A DNA stretch of 64,000 nucleotides from Tetmemena sp. SeJ-2015 (lineage: Eukaryota; Ciliophora; Spirotrichea; Sporadotrichida; Oxytrichidae): NCBI GenBank assembly GCA_027382625.1, contig JAJKFJ010021440.1, positions 62,001-126,000 on the forward strand. Direction: 5' to 3'. This document shows, piece after piece, positions 37,480 through 50,526 of this stretch. The position numbers and the translations under genes are program-made. Under the pieces are notes generated by a model. The model was given only the letters and a program-made list of their open reading frames with translations, did not search any database and had not been told where the DNA came from. Positions within the stretch are counted from its first letter, which is position 1. The number at the start of each line of letters is the position of its first letter.

Positions 37480-39503
37480 TTAATTATAAGACTAGAAACA
37501 GGAAGCAGCAACTAAATAGAATAGACAAATCACCAGTAGAGTCTCTAAAATTTTCAATCTCGCAGACAATCCCAGAGGGAACTCAGAAAGCAAAGAGCAG
37601 ATGATGCCGAAAACAAAAAAGAGAAGAACCCCACCTCCAGATATCTCTACAGACTTGACTCAGAAGCGCAAACACAACTATAGAGTTAGCAAAACTATCT
37701 TAATCAAGATGAGCGAAGAAGCTCCAATCTGGATACTAGAGTCAGCCAAGGGATCAGCACTGGCACGGGAACTCAAACTGCTTCAACCTACTTTAATAAG
37801 ATAAACTCTTAAGAAGGAATTAAAGTCACTGAGAAGAGGCCATTCACTCCTGAGAAATGGGCTATTCAGAAGGCCATCATGATCAATTTTGCAGAGCCCA
37901 ATATTCATCAGCTCATGAAATAGTGCCAACCCAGACAAAACCAAAATATGTTGGCACATTCTAAATTAATGATGTAATTGATTGAAAATAGAGAGAGGAA
38001 GGTATTTAAGGTAATGAGGAATGACAAGGCTTTGAATAGTGCAAAGTAGTAAAGTGTATAGATTTAACAGAGTAACCCCATTCACAATTTTCAAAGTAAA
38101 CTGAAGTCAAAGATAAATTTTCATTATATTTTGAAAAAAGATGTCACAGAAGGAGCAGAGGCACTAATAAATGAGGCATTAGAGTCACTCTTAGTACACA
38201 CCTGGATTATTTGACAAGCCTGAGGTAATCGTAAATGGAAAAGCCTAGAGTTAAATGCTTTAAAATGGGAGGATTCTACATGACAGAGAGGGGTTTGTTT
38301 AGTACCAAAATGAGATACAGATAACTAAGAATTCACCAACCGCCAAACGGCCAGATAGAATATTTTTGTTGTTGTGATCGATCAATATCTGAGAACAAGA
38401 GCAAAACAAATATTATAGTTGGAATTTTAATTAAAATCGGTGATTGGTTAAAATAATAAATGGAGAGTTGCAAAATGGTGACAGTTGAAATCGTAGATTC
38501 AGCCCCAGATCTGCAGCTTGTTCGATAGCTTATTAAAAATTAATATGAGTTTCTTCTATAATTATCTTCGTAGCCCCTTTCTGCAGCGAGATATGATGAT
38601 CGCACTTTACTAAATCCTCTATTTCAAATTCTACAAAGCTTGTGTCGCTTATAACTCTTGACTGAGTGCTCCCACAAAAAAGTTGCAAGGATAAAAAGTT
38701 CTTAAAATTTAATGCTGAATCGAATGGTCTAATTATTATTTAAATTGGGCACACTTCAACTGCAGCTGATTTATTCCATTTTAATTTAATATCTAATTTA
38801 ATTCTCTTTTTTATTAAATTCTCAGCTATATAATTGAGATAAGTCCTCAGCCTATAAATGAAGTGACTTCTGAGGGTATTTAAACACTTGGCAATAGCAG
38901 CTAACCCACCTCTCGCAGTTTGAAAAAGAGCAAGAATAGATCAGCTCTTCAAACTCACAGAAACCAGAGGAACAATTTTGAAATACTTGTCTCTTTTTAG
39001 ATAATTTATTTGACAAAATCATAGTAGTTGATGGCAATATTGAGTAGTAAGATGATTAGAATAGCCAAAGCTTAAGCAAAGTGAGTAATTCAAATCTAAA
39101 CACTAATCGCTAAATTGCTTAAACTTTAAAGATGTTAAAATGATAAAATGAAGTATTTTTATTCAATTACAATTTGATATAGATATAGATATAAGAAATT
39201 ATGGAGTAGATTTAATAAATTGAGAATAGTTTTAAACTACTATCAATTTGGATAGTGTGATAATAGGTTTAAGGGAGTCCATCCCTAGAGTTGAAAATCT
39301 CTTAGCAAGAATATGGAATAAGTGATAATCTGTTTAAGGAAAAACGCAAGAGAAAATATAAAAGCAAGCACAAGGCAACTAGCAAGCACAGAAGATCTGG
39401 AAAGCAGAGCAACCACGACTCAGAGTAAGATTCATCATCACAACCAAGCAACTAAGATAATCTGAATCCTCATAATAAATTCATCCAATCAGTTTATAAA
39501 TGA
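37480..39503 (+). CDS. Hypothetical Gln/Lys-rich protein
   Basis: Segments: VESLKFSISQTIPEGTQKAK (37540), DSEAQTQLQSQQNYLNQDER, RPFTPEKWAIQKAIMINFAE (37840), SKLKSKINFHYILKKDVTEG and AEALINEALESLLVHT (38100-38205), then after an unresolved gap SQFEKEQEQISSSNSQKPEE and LFLDNLFDKIIVVDGNIEQQ (38900-39060), and a basic tail KEKRKRKYKSKHKATSKHRR ending NPHNKFIQSVYK with TGA 39501-39503. The tail looks like a nuclear localisation region. Family unknown; these could be two genes rather than one. Confidence 0.45.
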
Positions 39504-39595
39504 TCAAAATTATAATAAAATTTTAAAGCTAGTCTGAAAAGCGTAAGCTATATTTATCTATCTAATCCACATAAGCTGAGATGATTGAGTGAGAT

Positions 39596-40063
39596 TTATA
39601 TATTGTGGTAGGAGAAGAAAGTGTTGAGTTGGAGGCACTGCTTGAAGTACTCAACAGCTTCGATGCATCTGATTTGCTTGAGGAAGTCGAAGTAGCCGTG
39701 GACGTTGATGCATGCGCGGATGAGACGATGCCAGTGGACGCACTGTAGCTTGATGTTCGCGTTGTACTCCTGGAACTTGAAGTTGACGGTCTTGAAGAAG
39801 TTAATGTATGGCCTCTTAATCGTGTGCATGTTCTCCCTAGTCATCTCGAACTGGTTGAACTCAAAGTACTCTGGAAACACCTTCATCTAAATTAAAATGA
39901 TATCATAAATGATGCATTTTATACTAATCTTAAATACTTATATCTATTATTATATTTTATTAAATTACGTTCTCTTTTTCATCTCTTGCACTTCTGCCTC
40001 GCTTTATTTAAACTTCTTTATTTCTCTCTGAGCTATATCCATACTCATTTAAAGAAAATCCAT
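39596..40063 (-). CDS. Small conserved-looking protein with spaced Cys residues
   Basis: ATG 40063: MDFLQMSMDIAQREIKKFKQ then SEAEVQEMKKRTQFN, an AT-rich IES-like gap, then the GC-richer segment MKVFPEYFEFNQFEMTRENM, PYINFFKTVNFKFQEYNANI and CVHWHRLIRACINVHGYFDF followed by IRCIEAVEYFKQCLQLN (39600-39886). Four spaced cysteines recall twin-Cys intermembrane-space subunits of respiratory complexes, but I cannot name it. The frame runs past 39596 without a TGA until 39470, overlapping the previous gene's 3' end, so the real stop is unresolved. Confidence 0.55.
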
Positions 40064-40274
40064 TAAATAAACTCCTCCTTATTAAATCTTTTTTAAGGAC
40101 TAAGATAAGTAGATTAAAACTTTACTAATTACTTGATTTCAGACAACAATCTTGTAATATTTCAACTTTTTGATAAGAACTAATGACCTTGAATTTAGTT
40201 GAATTATTTATTTAATTTGTTATTAATTGCTACTTTCTCCTCAAGAAAGCTCCTAGTCATTTTCTCTTCCGTTT

Positions 40275-42080
40275 TCATTCATAATCTTCCTCTTCTTACA
40301 AATTTTATTATTATTTCATTAACTATAACTAATTTGAATAATCTTGATCATGAGGATGAGGTTTTTCATCAGTGTTTATATTAATCTGTGAGGAGGAGGG
40401 TTTAAGCAACGCAGTCTAAGAAGGGTCAAGAAGTTGGACGGATATCTTGCTATGCTACTTCCATTTCTTTTTCTTCTCTCTTTTCTTTCTGCTCTCATCT
40501 AAAATTATAAGCATACCTATATGCATAAATATTTAATCTGAGATACCATTTTTGATTGGCTTTCTCAAGTTTATCAAATTATCTCTCATTCCCCTCTCTT
40601 CTTTGCCAAAGAAGGAAGTGAGAAATTCACTTTAGTAGTTAAAACCTTATCTGCTGCTGAATTGGCTTCCGACTCAGTGAACATTTGAACCTTCTTGATC
40701 TTACTTATCGAGCTCAAATGCTTCCGATCCAACACATATAACTCCTGCTTGCATTTAAAATCAATATGATAAATATTATTAAGCATCCAAGTAACTCAGA
40801 TTTAAGAGTGAGTGTATCAACCTCGAAAACCATACTAGTTCCCACAGAAGGATAAAAAGAGCCTTGGTACCATGTTTGCTGCTTCTAATCTGCCTCTGTT
40901 TTTAGACTTATCATTGGATGAAAAACTGGTGTGGGTACTTCAAACATGTCCTCATTTTTATCATGATTGGAGAAGAAACCATTGGTACTTGTTTTTTCAT
41001 CTCTAGAAACCGAGTCACTTGCTTTAAACAAGTACTCCGCAAAATCCTTTGAAATCATAAACAATAGATAAACTTTGAAAAGAGGATTGATTCTTTCTTC
41101 ACTCCTTGATTTAAGTTCTCTCACTTTTCTTAGATATCTCTTTTCTCTCTTAATTTTTCTACTAGGATAAGGGTTTTTGTAACCCTTGAGATTTTATGAT
41201 GACATCGTCACTAGGATTTTTATATTCCTCCCACTCTTCTTCACTACTTTCACTCTCACCAGAATAATCACTGTCACTATCACGCTTCTTACTGCTCTTT
41301 TTCTTTGCAGAACTTTTGACAGAAGTTTGAGCTTTCTATATAGATGCTTTAGACTTTGATTTTAGTGGTTAGCTGGATTAGGTTCGCTTGAATTTGGTAA
41401 CTAAGTCTTGAATTTTGGTATAGTCTAACACTATCACTTATGATGCCTCATCCACCCATTCATCCTCTATTATTCCCTCATTCTTATCTTGCTCAAACTA
41501 GCTTTGGGCATTAGCCTCACTCGAAGGTTTCATATTCGAATGAAAGCCATCAATTTAACTTAGTGCTATTATATGAAGAAAAATAATGAAGCCATCTCTT
41601 GAATTTTCATCTCTGGCCTCTTTCTTGAACTTGCTGCTTTGCGTCATGATTTGCTATAAAACAATTAGTTTTATAAAGCATACGATGTTGAAATAGTATC
41701 TGATTGAGGAGTGGTAAGATCAGAATTTTATTCTTAGTTGAATGTTTATTAAGTGGAACTAGGCTCTGAAATTTAGACAGCTCTCTTCTAGTTATCCTAC
41801 CTGTCCTACTCAGTTTGAGAGTCGGATTAGTTCTTGCTACTACTTCGCTTGCTTGAACTTCTTTCATTTGAAGTTTGCTGCTAGTTATTGAGTGCTATTA
41901 ATTTTCCAAGATGATGTGGGAATACACTAGGCCTCGAAAAATTTTATTGACCCTTGAAAAAATAAAGTTCATATGATTAATTCAATTGAAGTTAGTTTTC
42001 CGTTGATCAATCTCCGACTAAAGTTAAGTTGAAGTTCTCAAGTCTCTGCTCATAGGCACATCAAATCCATCCCCTATCAT
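40275..42080 (-). CDS. Hypothetical charged (nuclear-like) protein
   Basis: ATG 42080: MIGDGFDVPMSRDLRTSTQL. Then VARTNPTLKLSRTGRITRRE (41800), SSEANAQSQFEQDKNEGIIE, a Ser/Asp/Glu/Lys stretch KKSSKKRDSDSDYSGESESS (41240-41300), SRSEERINPLFKVYLLFMIS (41080), YQGSFYPSVGTSMVFEVDTL, LDRKHLSSISKIKKVQMFTE (40700), ESRKKREKKKKWKQHSKISV, QEEEDYE and TGA 40275-40277. Mixed basic and acidic low-complexity composition suggests a nuclear or chromatin protein; no domain recognised. IESs change frame at about 40500, 40790, 41160 and 41600. Confidence 0.5.
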
Positions 42081-42739
42081 ACCTTGCCTCGTTTATGCAT
42101 TCCTCACTTCTCTTCCTGATTCAAATAATAAATGATAAAAGATACATAGTGATTGTAGAAGAGGAGTAGGTCAATCAAATTCAACCCTATCATTTTGAGA
42201 AGGAGTATAATTAAAATGATGATTAATATAGGCGATATTCGTATTGTTAAATATAATTTTACTTATTATATCGTGATAATTTTTTTAAAAGACAAGAAAT
42301 TTAAAATTAAAAAACCTTTTTCAATTATTAAAAGTTATAAATTGCCTTATCAAATTGAAGTATCCGTTGCTATGGTGATCGAGTCCATTTAGAGATTTTA
42401 AAATATTTAATGAGTGGGGCTGGTTCTGCTGCTGTTGTGAAGAATGCATATTATTAAATATATCGCAGGTTCAATTCCTATATGACACCTCTGCTTTATC
42501 AATTTTATCAAACCAATCAATCAAAGCTAAATCAAACTTAAATGCTAATAGTGTTTTAGAACTAATATTTGAAGAATTATAATTGATGATATTTTAACAC
42601 AAGGGTCTATCATAAGCTTTGGAAATTTTTAAGAAATTTTATAACTTAGCTGTAACTGCAAAAATTAAAAGGCGATCTTATCACTGCAAATGATAAGGTG
42701 TGTTATAAGCCTACGGCGTTTAATGAATTTGATTAGAAA
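42081..42739. other. AT-rich spacer
   Basis: No supported gene. A GGTTCAATTCC motif at 42469-42479 looks like a tRNA B-box, but no cloverleaf forms around it. Minus-strand reading from the next gene stays open into this region for lack of TGA. Confidence 0.4.
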
Positions 42740-43960
42740 TGTTTTTGGGGTAGGTCGCTCAGAATTCATAATAAGATGATCTATTCTTCTCTCTATAATG
42801 GATTGTCTTTCTTCGGCTTACACTGTTTACTTCTCTAGTGCCTGCATCCAACTTATAATCTCTTCGTTTTCTTTAAATTCAAATGCCATATATACACCAT
42901 AGAGTTTAAAATACTTTGCCAATCAAATCGAAAAGATTGTAGACTTCATAGACGTTCAAGGCAATCATACTCATATCCTCATTAAATTTAGCTAGGCTCT
43001 CTAGAGCTTCTTCTGCATCAGGGTCTCCCAGATTCTCATCTTACAAATAGTATAAATTAAAGCGGTAATTGATTTTTATTAAGTATCTTGCTCTATTAGC
43101 TCCTTTATATTGGGGACTATTGGTTCATTAGCTGTAGAGAAAGCTCTAAAATTGTCCCCCTTAATATATTTAAATAAACTAATGATCCCTTCTTCTTTTC
43201 GTACGACTCAAGAGTCGAGACCTTATTTCGCTTCTGGTATTCATCCTTCAACTCTTCAATTTTCTTCTGTTTCTCCAATCTACTTGCTTTAGTTTCCTAT
43301 TAAACGCTGAAACTCCTTCCCCTCTCATATTCCATAGTATATTCTCGACCCACATCGAAGCTAATATTCCTCTATCCTCTTAAAATTGGCCTAGTTGGAC
43401 TTCCATTTCTACCATTCTTATTGAAGCCAGGACTTTCTTATCCCCTTTAGCTTTTAATGTCTTACTAAATTAAGATTAAGCAGGATTTTCCCGAATGATG
43501 GATTCCTTTCTCTGCAAAGAACCACGTCTTTGACTTTCTTATCCTGGAGCCGTTCTTACTAGAGGCATTTAAGATTAAAGAAGCTGATTCACGTTTCTTG
43601 TAAAATTAGATTCAGAGTCTACATTTAGAAGAACACTTTTTAGACGATTTTTCTTTCTTAAAGTTAATGTTTCAGATTGATCCTCTTCTTCATTTTTCTT
43701 TTTCTTGGGAATAATGGGTTTGAATTTAGAACCTACACTCATCCCTCTAGGCTTTTGCACAGCATCTGAAATTAACTAAGAAATGAATCCACTCACATTT
43801 ATAATATATTATAAAGAAGTAGGGATTGTTGTCTTTTCATCTTCTGATTCAGATTTGTTGTTTTTGAATGGCTTGATATCATGATTAGTTTTTGAGCTCA
43901 CTCTTTTCAAGGAAAAGCTACCTTCTATTCATAAAGTTATAATCCAAATTAGTATTCTTA
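42740..43960 (-). CDS. Coiled-coil protein
   Basis: N-terminal NHDIKPFKNNKSESEDEKTT (43860), KPRGMSVGSKFKPIIPKKKK (43740), RLKSVLLNVDSESNFTRNVN, a middle Ser/Arg segment, a strong coiled coil ASRLEKQKKIEELKDEYQKR (43250), DPDAEEALESLAKFNEDMSM then IALNVYEVYNLFDLIGKVFQ (42920-43010), and EEIISWMQALEKQTVQAEER with SIIERRID (42770-42850). Family not recognised; acidic helix after a coiled coil could be a scaffold or ciliary protein. The C-terminal stop is unclear because the frame stays open to 42521. Confidence 0.55.
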
Positions 43961-44106
43961 CTTCTCCCTTATTTTTTACTTCGACGAGAGGAACCTGAGA
44001 ACACATGCGGTTCCTCGTGGTGGTTTTAAAAGAATGCAATTAATATGATACACATGCTTTTAATTGATTTCCTTCATGATCACTTTGATTAAAGTCCAAT
44101 TTTAGA

Positions 44107-47100
44107 TCACGCCTGCTTCCTTTCTCTCCCTTTTAATCCATTCCCTACCATCAAGAGAGTTTAAGATAAATGCGAACTTACGAATTTCTAGAGAACAGTT
44201 TATCTGATAAAGGAATTAGGATTCTTTTAAGGACTCTATGCATTAGCAACCATACTTTTCCTTGAGGGAGTTGCAGGTTCTTACCCTAAAAGAGCTCCAA
44301 AGAACCCAGCTACCCCTTTATTACTTCCTCTCGCACTCGTTACACCTTAGTTCTAAGCTTGCTAATTAGGACTGTTCTATTGTCCTAAGGCTGCTTAGGC
44401 AAGGATTTGGTTTTATCCGTATACTGGTTAAACTCTCAGGGCGTGGTCCTTCGCCTTCTTATGTTAGTCACGCTTTTATTTTGCTGTGTCATAAATTACA
44501 AACCTCATGTCCTCATGTTACTCTACAAGTTTTTCAAGATCATCTTTGTGGAGTGCATAAAACTAGCAATCTACCTAGGCTACAGCTTTTCCATCCCTAG
44601 TCTCCTTGAATATCACTATGATGATATAAATTAAAATGCGAACTCTACCTCTACAGTAATTATATTTACTTACCTTCGTTATCTCCAAAGTGCTAGCCTA
44701 CAGTATAAGTAGCAAATGGAAATCCATTGAGTGCATAAATCCTTACTTTGCCTATTTTGATGTAATATATCTCCTCAGCGAGATCTTCCTCTTGATAGAT
44801 GATCTCATCAGCATCCACCTTCATTTTCCTTAGTAGTTGAACCATAGACCAGACAAACTCATTGTTCTCGCAATCTCTCAAGAACTCTATAGTATCCAAG
44901 AGTCCTTAATATTTGTGGATAAAAACCTCATCTCTAAGCGTGATTGGCAATTCTTGAAGTAATTAGTTTTCATCTATTCGTGAGAAGAGCTCGTTGTAAT
45001 TGTTCTCTAGGAATTGTCTAATCTTAAAATGTAACTCTTCAGGTAAAGAGGTCTTTTTTGCAAATTCTTCCAAGGCCTTGAGCTTGTTGTATAAATTCTC
45101 AGAGTTTGCGTTTTCATTAGCAATTATAGAAGTTAAGTTACCAATTACAAAGGAGTAGAAACCTACTCCAAAGATCATCCAAATAATCGACAGAAACAGC
45201 TCTCCAGTTTTAATGCAAATATATAGAATGCATTATAGTTGTGATAGCACCAAAATCGCCATAGCCAACTGTGGCTACAGTTTAAAGTGACCAATACATA
45301 GACTCAAGATAAAGAGTTGGGGCATCTGCGTCTATAAGTTAGAGCCTAGACACCCAGGTATCAGGGTCATTTGAATACAGACTAGAGCATAGGTACCAAA
45401 AGCAAGACATAAGATGCACACTGAAGAACGCAAAGATTCTCAATTGAAATTTAAAAAAAGATGAGAGTAAATATCATACGAGAGATAGCTGCATTCATTT
45501 TAACCTTGTCTAGCATTCTTTGGATTGTGACATTATATCTCATGATTTTGACTATCTTGAAAAGCCTGATAATTCTAATTAGTCTGTAAAGCCTCGGCAA
45601 TCTAGCTAATCTTAGGAGTTTGTTATAAGAATTGCTGCTTTGGCTAGAAGTTTGAGTCGAGGTTCCAGTTGTTGTAGTTGTTCCTGTGGTAGTTGGATCT
45701 GAAGAACTTGAATCATCAGAGGAGCTCGAGTTATCAAATATACCAGTGGGAAAAGTGGCACAAATGTCTAAGAAAAACCACGATTTGAGATAGGCCTTAG
45801 CTATTTCCCCGATTCGAGGATCGACAGTTCCATCAGGCATTTCAAGCGCAGAAATGAAGTTCACTATTCGCAAGAAAATAGAAATTGATCAAAAGGGATA
45901 TGATCGTATTAAGTTATGAATTACCAATATGATGTCGATACCAAAAAGGACATCATTTAGATAATCAAATATTAGCAAAAATCCTGTCGAAGACTGAGTA
46001 ATGAAGCAAATTCTGTAAGGCATATAAGTCGAAGTATAAAGTAAGAGAATAATTATCACAAAATTCCAGAGAAGTTTAAAGGTAGCAAAAATTAAATTTG
46101 ATGAAAACAATATAAGAATCACATTTAAAGGTGCTTTGAGGCATAATTATAAAAGGGCATGATTTCTCCAGAGTGAAAATCTCATCCTATTTCTTCTTAC
46201 TATTCACCAAGAGCTATCTTCCAAAGGTATGAATCTTAATCCGAAGTGCGTCAAAGGTTGAGAGAATCAAAGCGGCTCCCTTTGCCTTTTTAAATGCTCT
46301 ACTCCATAATTCTAATATTCTCTATTGCCTCTCATCTGGAGTCATTTAGTTAACCCTAGGCAAATATTTTTATCAAAGAATTTTGCATATTAAATTGTCA
46401 GAAGATCAGGGTAATCAGCATAATCATTCTCATTTGTGAGATCAAGTTCGTAATTTTCATCCTATTCCTGCGTTTATATTTCATACTATTCTCTCCTTTC
46501 CCTCCAAAAGCTCATTCTATTACATATTCTTCTACAGCATCCTTTCAAAATATTGATTGAAAACATAACAAAATCTCTTTTCCTCTTTAATCTACCTTGG
46601 CATGGCTTCTGTACAATTTTTGAAGTTAACTTTCATTGATATTGATCAAATCATCGTAGTCTATGTATTCTTATCCTAACCCTCCTATTAAGTGTTCATT
46701 TCTACTTCCTCCAATATCATTCTTAACTTCTTTGTGCCTTAGATCATGAGCAATACTGTATCAATATAAAATTAAAGCATACCATTTGAAATACTCTGCC
46801 TTCTCATTTGCTTTATTTTTTCCTTCCTTGCAAAGGGAGAATCATCAAGTCCTCTTACCTATGTGTTGCCATTGGATGAATGAACTGCTTAAGAATTCAT
46901 TCCAAAATTGCTCTAGTTTATTTAAAAGTCAAAATTACTTTAATGTTGAGTGGATTTATCCCAGTATTTATTTGAAGTCTTGACAAAATTAAAATTTAAA
47001 TGAAATAACACGTCCTAAGAGGAAACATTATTTACCACGCTCATGCTTGACTTTTATTTAAGAGTTTTCTTGCTCTTTAGTTCCAATATCTATTGTCGTT

Positions 47101-48522
47101 TGTTAAAAAGAGTTGCTCCTGCTGGTCCTATTTTATTTTCTCCAATTAATCCGCCAGTGGTACCACCTGCCATGTTTGATTGGGCTTGAGCTGTTGTAGC
47201 CGATCCTTTGGGAAATTCATTCTAGTCATCTTTAAAGATATTTGCTCCGAATAGAGAAGGTTTCTGGACATGCTTTGAAGTAGCGTTGCCATTATTTTAA
47301 GCATTTTGAGGAGAAAATGGCATTTTACCCTCACCCAAAGTTTTACTAGCTGCAATTGAATCTCTAGCTTGAGAATTTATGATCAACTTTAAAATAAGGT
47401 ATATAAATTGAAATGAGTGCCACCATTTCTTGAGTTTACTTGATCTAAGATGTTTCTCTGCTACCTTTATTAACCAAGATGCTTAATATGCTTAATTCTT
47501 CTCATCAGGGCATTCATATCTTCAGTCTCATCTATATCGTAGTGACTCTAGCTAGTTTAATTCTATCTGCTAGACTAGTGTTCCCCTACACCTCCTCCTC
47601 TATTTGATTTTGTGTTATGAGTTTGGTGAGTGAGATTGGTATGAATCTATGTGCCTGGCTTTTGCTTAACTCTTCTTTGGTTTCTTATTTCAGCTTCTGT
47701 TTTATGATCTACTATTGGAATGTTAGAGGCTTACAACTATAGTCTAGGTGGACTATTACTATTATTTTTGACAAGGTATGGAGGGAGGGTTGGTGAATTT
47801 TTATTGCTCGTATTGGGAGTTGGCTTTCTTTTCTTCTAAAATTTGCTCTTCATATTTGTGTTAACATTTAATACATTTTTCTGATCATTGTTCTTCTTGT
47901 TTAAGATCCCTCGTACCTTGGGTGAAGCACCATTTTCACGCTATCTCTAGTTATAAAGCATATATTAAAATTTTAGTTAGAAAGCTCCTTCTCTTCTGTG
48001 ATACTGCTCGCACTGAAATCCTTTTGGACCCCTCCATTTTTTCCAGTTGATGTTGTTGGTGATGGAAGGTATGGATTTTTCAATAGGGTATTTTACTGAT
48101 TCACAAAATTTAAAAGCTTAAAAATAAAGATTGCTTTAATTCATCACTCTTCGCCTTATTTTGAAAGTGTTCACAGACGAGGCATTCTTATAAGAAGTAA
48201 AGAGTTCTCCCTCATTCCGCTTTTGATCCTAAACAATTATAAAACGAGAAAATCTTACAATCGTCAAAGCACTTCCAATTTAAAAGTTGCCAGTGTCATT
48301 ATCGTCCTTGTCAATAAGTATTTTTAAGTTGGAGGGTTTGCTTTTGGAAATCAATTTTGGAACACTAAACTAATACTGCAAGGAAGACTGCTAATATTCC
48401 GAAGAGTCAACTCTCCTGTCATTCTTTTTTGGTGAGCCTTTTTCATCAGTATAAAGATGTTTGGGGCTCAATTATTATTCAGGAGGCTCAAAACCACCTC
48501 CTCGCTCTTAGCTCTCTCTCAT
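44107..48522 (-). CDS. Voltage-gated K+ channel with cyclic-nucleotide-binding domain (channel 1)
   Basis: EAG/HCN/CNG-superfamily channel. Long Q/N/S-rich N-terminus from MRESQERGGGFEPPEQ (48522) through NNGNATSKHVQKPSLFGANI. Then KKAKGAALILSTFDALRIKI (46220), S1 VIIILLLYTSTYMPYRICF, S2-S3 region, S4 RLARLPRLYRLIRIIRLFKI (45560), S5, pore YWSLQTVATVGYGDFG (45260), S6 IFGVGFYSFVIGNLTSIIA, C-linker LPEELHFKIRQFLENNY, CNBD EEIYYIKIGKVRIYALNG ... ETRDGKAVAQVDCQFYALHK, and a Q-rich tail (GVAGFFGALLGQEP) to TGA 44107-44109. Selectivity filter VGYGD indicates K+. Several IESs interrupt it. Paralogue of the + strand channel at 50527. + strand ORFs at 44200-44640 are antisense. Confidence 0.93.
47370..47417. 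other. 44-bp IES in channel 1, pointer CTCA (minus strand)
   Basis: TGAG on the plus strand at 47370-47373 and 47414-47417. Excision removes an in-frame TGA and joins VNSRNGGT to QARDSIAASK, making one continuous N-terminal region. Confidence 0.6.
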
Positions 48523-48664
48523 TAAAATTTGTTAAATTATTCAATTATAAATATCCTTTGTCCATAAATGTTTGATGTAATCAAGGAAGAAGTGAAATTA
48601 AACAAATTGAATTAATTAAGTTTGACAAGGTGGTGCTTGAGTAAAAATTTGAGCTTTCGCTTCC

Positions 48665-50236
48665 TCAGATCTCATCTTTAATTGCTCCTGCTCTTACGAC
48701 TGTCTTTGAGAATTAATCCCTTCTAAACTTGGATTCTTTTGCCCTCTGCTCCTGAATGACAACTGTGTCCTTTCTTAGTTCTCTGAGTGCATGATTTTCA
48801 TTCTTCTTAATTTTTCTCTTGACCTCTTTCTCATCCGGTCCTTTGAGTCTCTTCAATGCTTTCTAGTCTAAGAATAGCAGGAAATCATCTATCTCTATTA
48901 TATAGATACTTTAGTAAATTTTCTAATACACATCTTCAATCAAAGGTGCGAAAGTAGGAAGTGCTTTGGGCTTTTTATCTTGAAGAAGAACAAGGGGCAA
49001 GGATGTGTCCTAAAACTCCTCAATCTTGATCATTTAGTCCTTCTTAGAGCTAAAGAGCTTGGAATCAAGCAATACCTTATTTACTTCTTTTATTTGCAGC
49101 TGAGCTGAGAGGGTTTGCTTAACTAGGGATGTGTATTTTTAATAAATGGAAGTGAACCTGGAAATCTATGAACTCTCTCTCTTTTTCTACTTTGAAAGGT
49201 ATACTGCTATTCTTAAAATCATTCCAGTAAACAAATTAAGAACTTAAATTTCAGAATTAAAGCAACGTATAAAATGAAATATTTATTCTGAACTCAAAAT
49301 TTGATAGGTTTATTCTATTAAAATGAAAGGCCTGAACTGAAGAAATTTTACTGGAAAATAAATTTATTAAAATGTCGCTCAAAAAGAAAGGTTTAATTGA
49401 AGGATTGAATTTTTTCTTGATAGAGGAACAGATATGGATATCTTTCTCTATCACTTCAAATATAGAATCCAAATTCAGCCTGATTAAAGAACCACTTAGA
49501 GAGTAAAGTTCTCCACAAGTCTGTTCAATCAACTCAAGGAATTTAGAATTTTCAGGGCATTAGAGAATCTCTATAAATACTCTCTAAACTATGATGACAT
49601 CCTTTATTAGCTCTTGCTGATAACCTTCCTCGTCTTCAAGAGCTATAGTTTAAGATGACCCTTCTCTTTTTTCTTTGAGAAGCTGTAGGCTCTTGACGAT
49701 CTTGATGAGTTTTTACTTTAAAAAGTTAGCAAATACATGACCATTTTGACCGCAAAGCTCCTTTAAATGCATTAGAAGAACACTCTTTTAAGAGGTCTCT
49801 AAAATCTTCTAGTTGAGATAAAATCGGAGGAGAGAATGCACAAAGGTGTCATATTTCACTTAGTGCTCTTCAGACTGAGCTAGCTCTGGATTATGATAGT
49901 CCTTTATTCTCTAGATAATTATTTATAAAAATCTTTAAAGAGTTAATCTGGCATTAAATAAATTATGAGTTAGTTCTCTTCTGATTGATCTTTCAAGAGT
50001 GTCTTGATCTCTTTTAGTGATTGTGGCAGGTCGAATACAAACTTCAGCTTATTATTTTTCTCCTGCTCCTCCGTGAGGTTGATTAATCTCAGATTCTTCT
50101 CTTTGACTTCTGCTGGTTCTGCTTTTTAGTCTCTGCCTTCTCTTCTAAAGCCGCCTCCAAATTTGTTGAAGTTTGTCCCTTAGCGCTTTGTAGAGTGCTT
50201 GAATTGCTTAGTCATGTGACGAGTTGCTTTCCCCAT
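48665..50236 (-). CDS. NOP14: NOP14-like nucleolar protein
   Basis: U3 snoRNP/small-subunit processome factor needed for 18S rRNA maturation (family role). Starts MGKATRHMTKQFKHSTKRQG at 50236, basic N-terminus, then KFVFDLPQSLKEIKTLL corresponding to the NOP14 block before the conserved helical region, IIIQRIKDYHNPELAQS, VKYDTFVHSLLRFYLNQ, and KSFLELIEQTCGELYSLSG-type helices. C-terminal signature DEKEVKRKIKKNENHALREL then RKDTVVIQEQRAKESKFRRD matches the NOP14 family end (K-x-ALRELRKD). Stop TGA 48665-48667. About 500 aa, shorter than usual NOP14, mainly by a reduced acidic N-terminus. Frame changes near 49200 and 49950 mark IESs. Confidence 0.8.
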
Positions 50237-50526
50237 TTTATATATTCTATATTATTTATTACTGCCTAAGTCATATATGAATAAGTTAAAAAACAAAAAA
50301 ATCTCACTAATTAAAAGGAAATATTGATCTTTGAAATTTAAGCAAAAAATCATCATTATATCAGATACTTATAAAATATATATAGATATTTACTTCTTTG
50401 TAATACCTAATTGCACAAATTTTAAATATAGTATACTTTTTATAATAAACTTGGCAATACTAGGTATTAAGCTTTGACCTATTATCGAGTGCTGCAATTA
50501 TTATTTAAATTATAATTATAACAAAA

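Noticed and set aside
42440..42500. tRNA gene suggested by a GGTTCAATTCC B-box
   Set aside because: The T-arm pairs only partly, no acceptor stem matches at the proper distance and no anticodon arm is visible.
43988..44016. Hairpin GAGGAACC / GGTTCCTC with 13-base loop
   Set aside because: Only 8 bp of stem and no neighbouring terminator or regulatory feature that makes sense in this kind of genome.
44230..44640. + strand ORFs with apparent membrane segments
   Set aside because: The minus strand here encodes the C-terminal end of channel 1 (KETRDGKAVAQVDCQFYALHK and a Q-rich tail); the hydrophobic + frame is its antisense.
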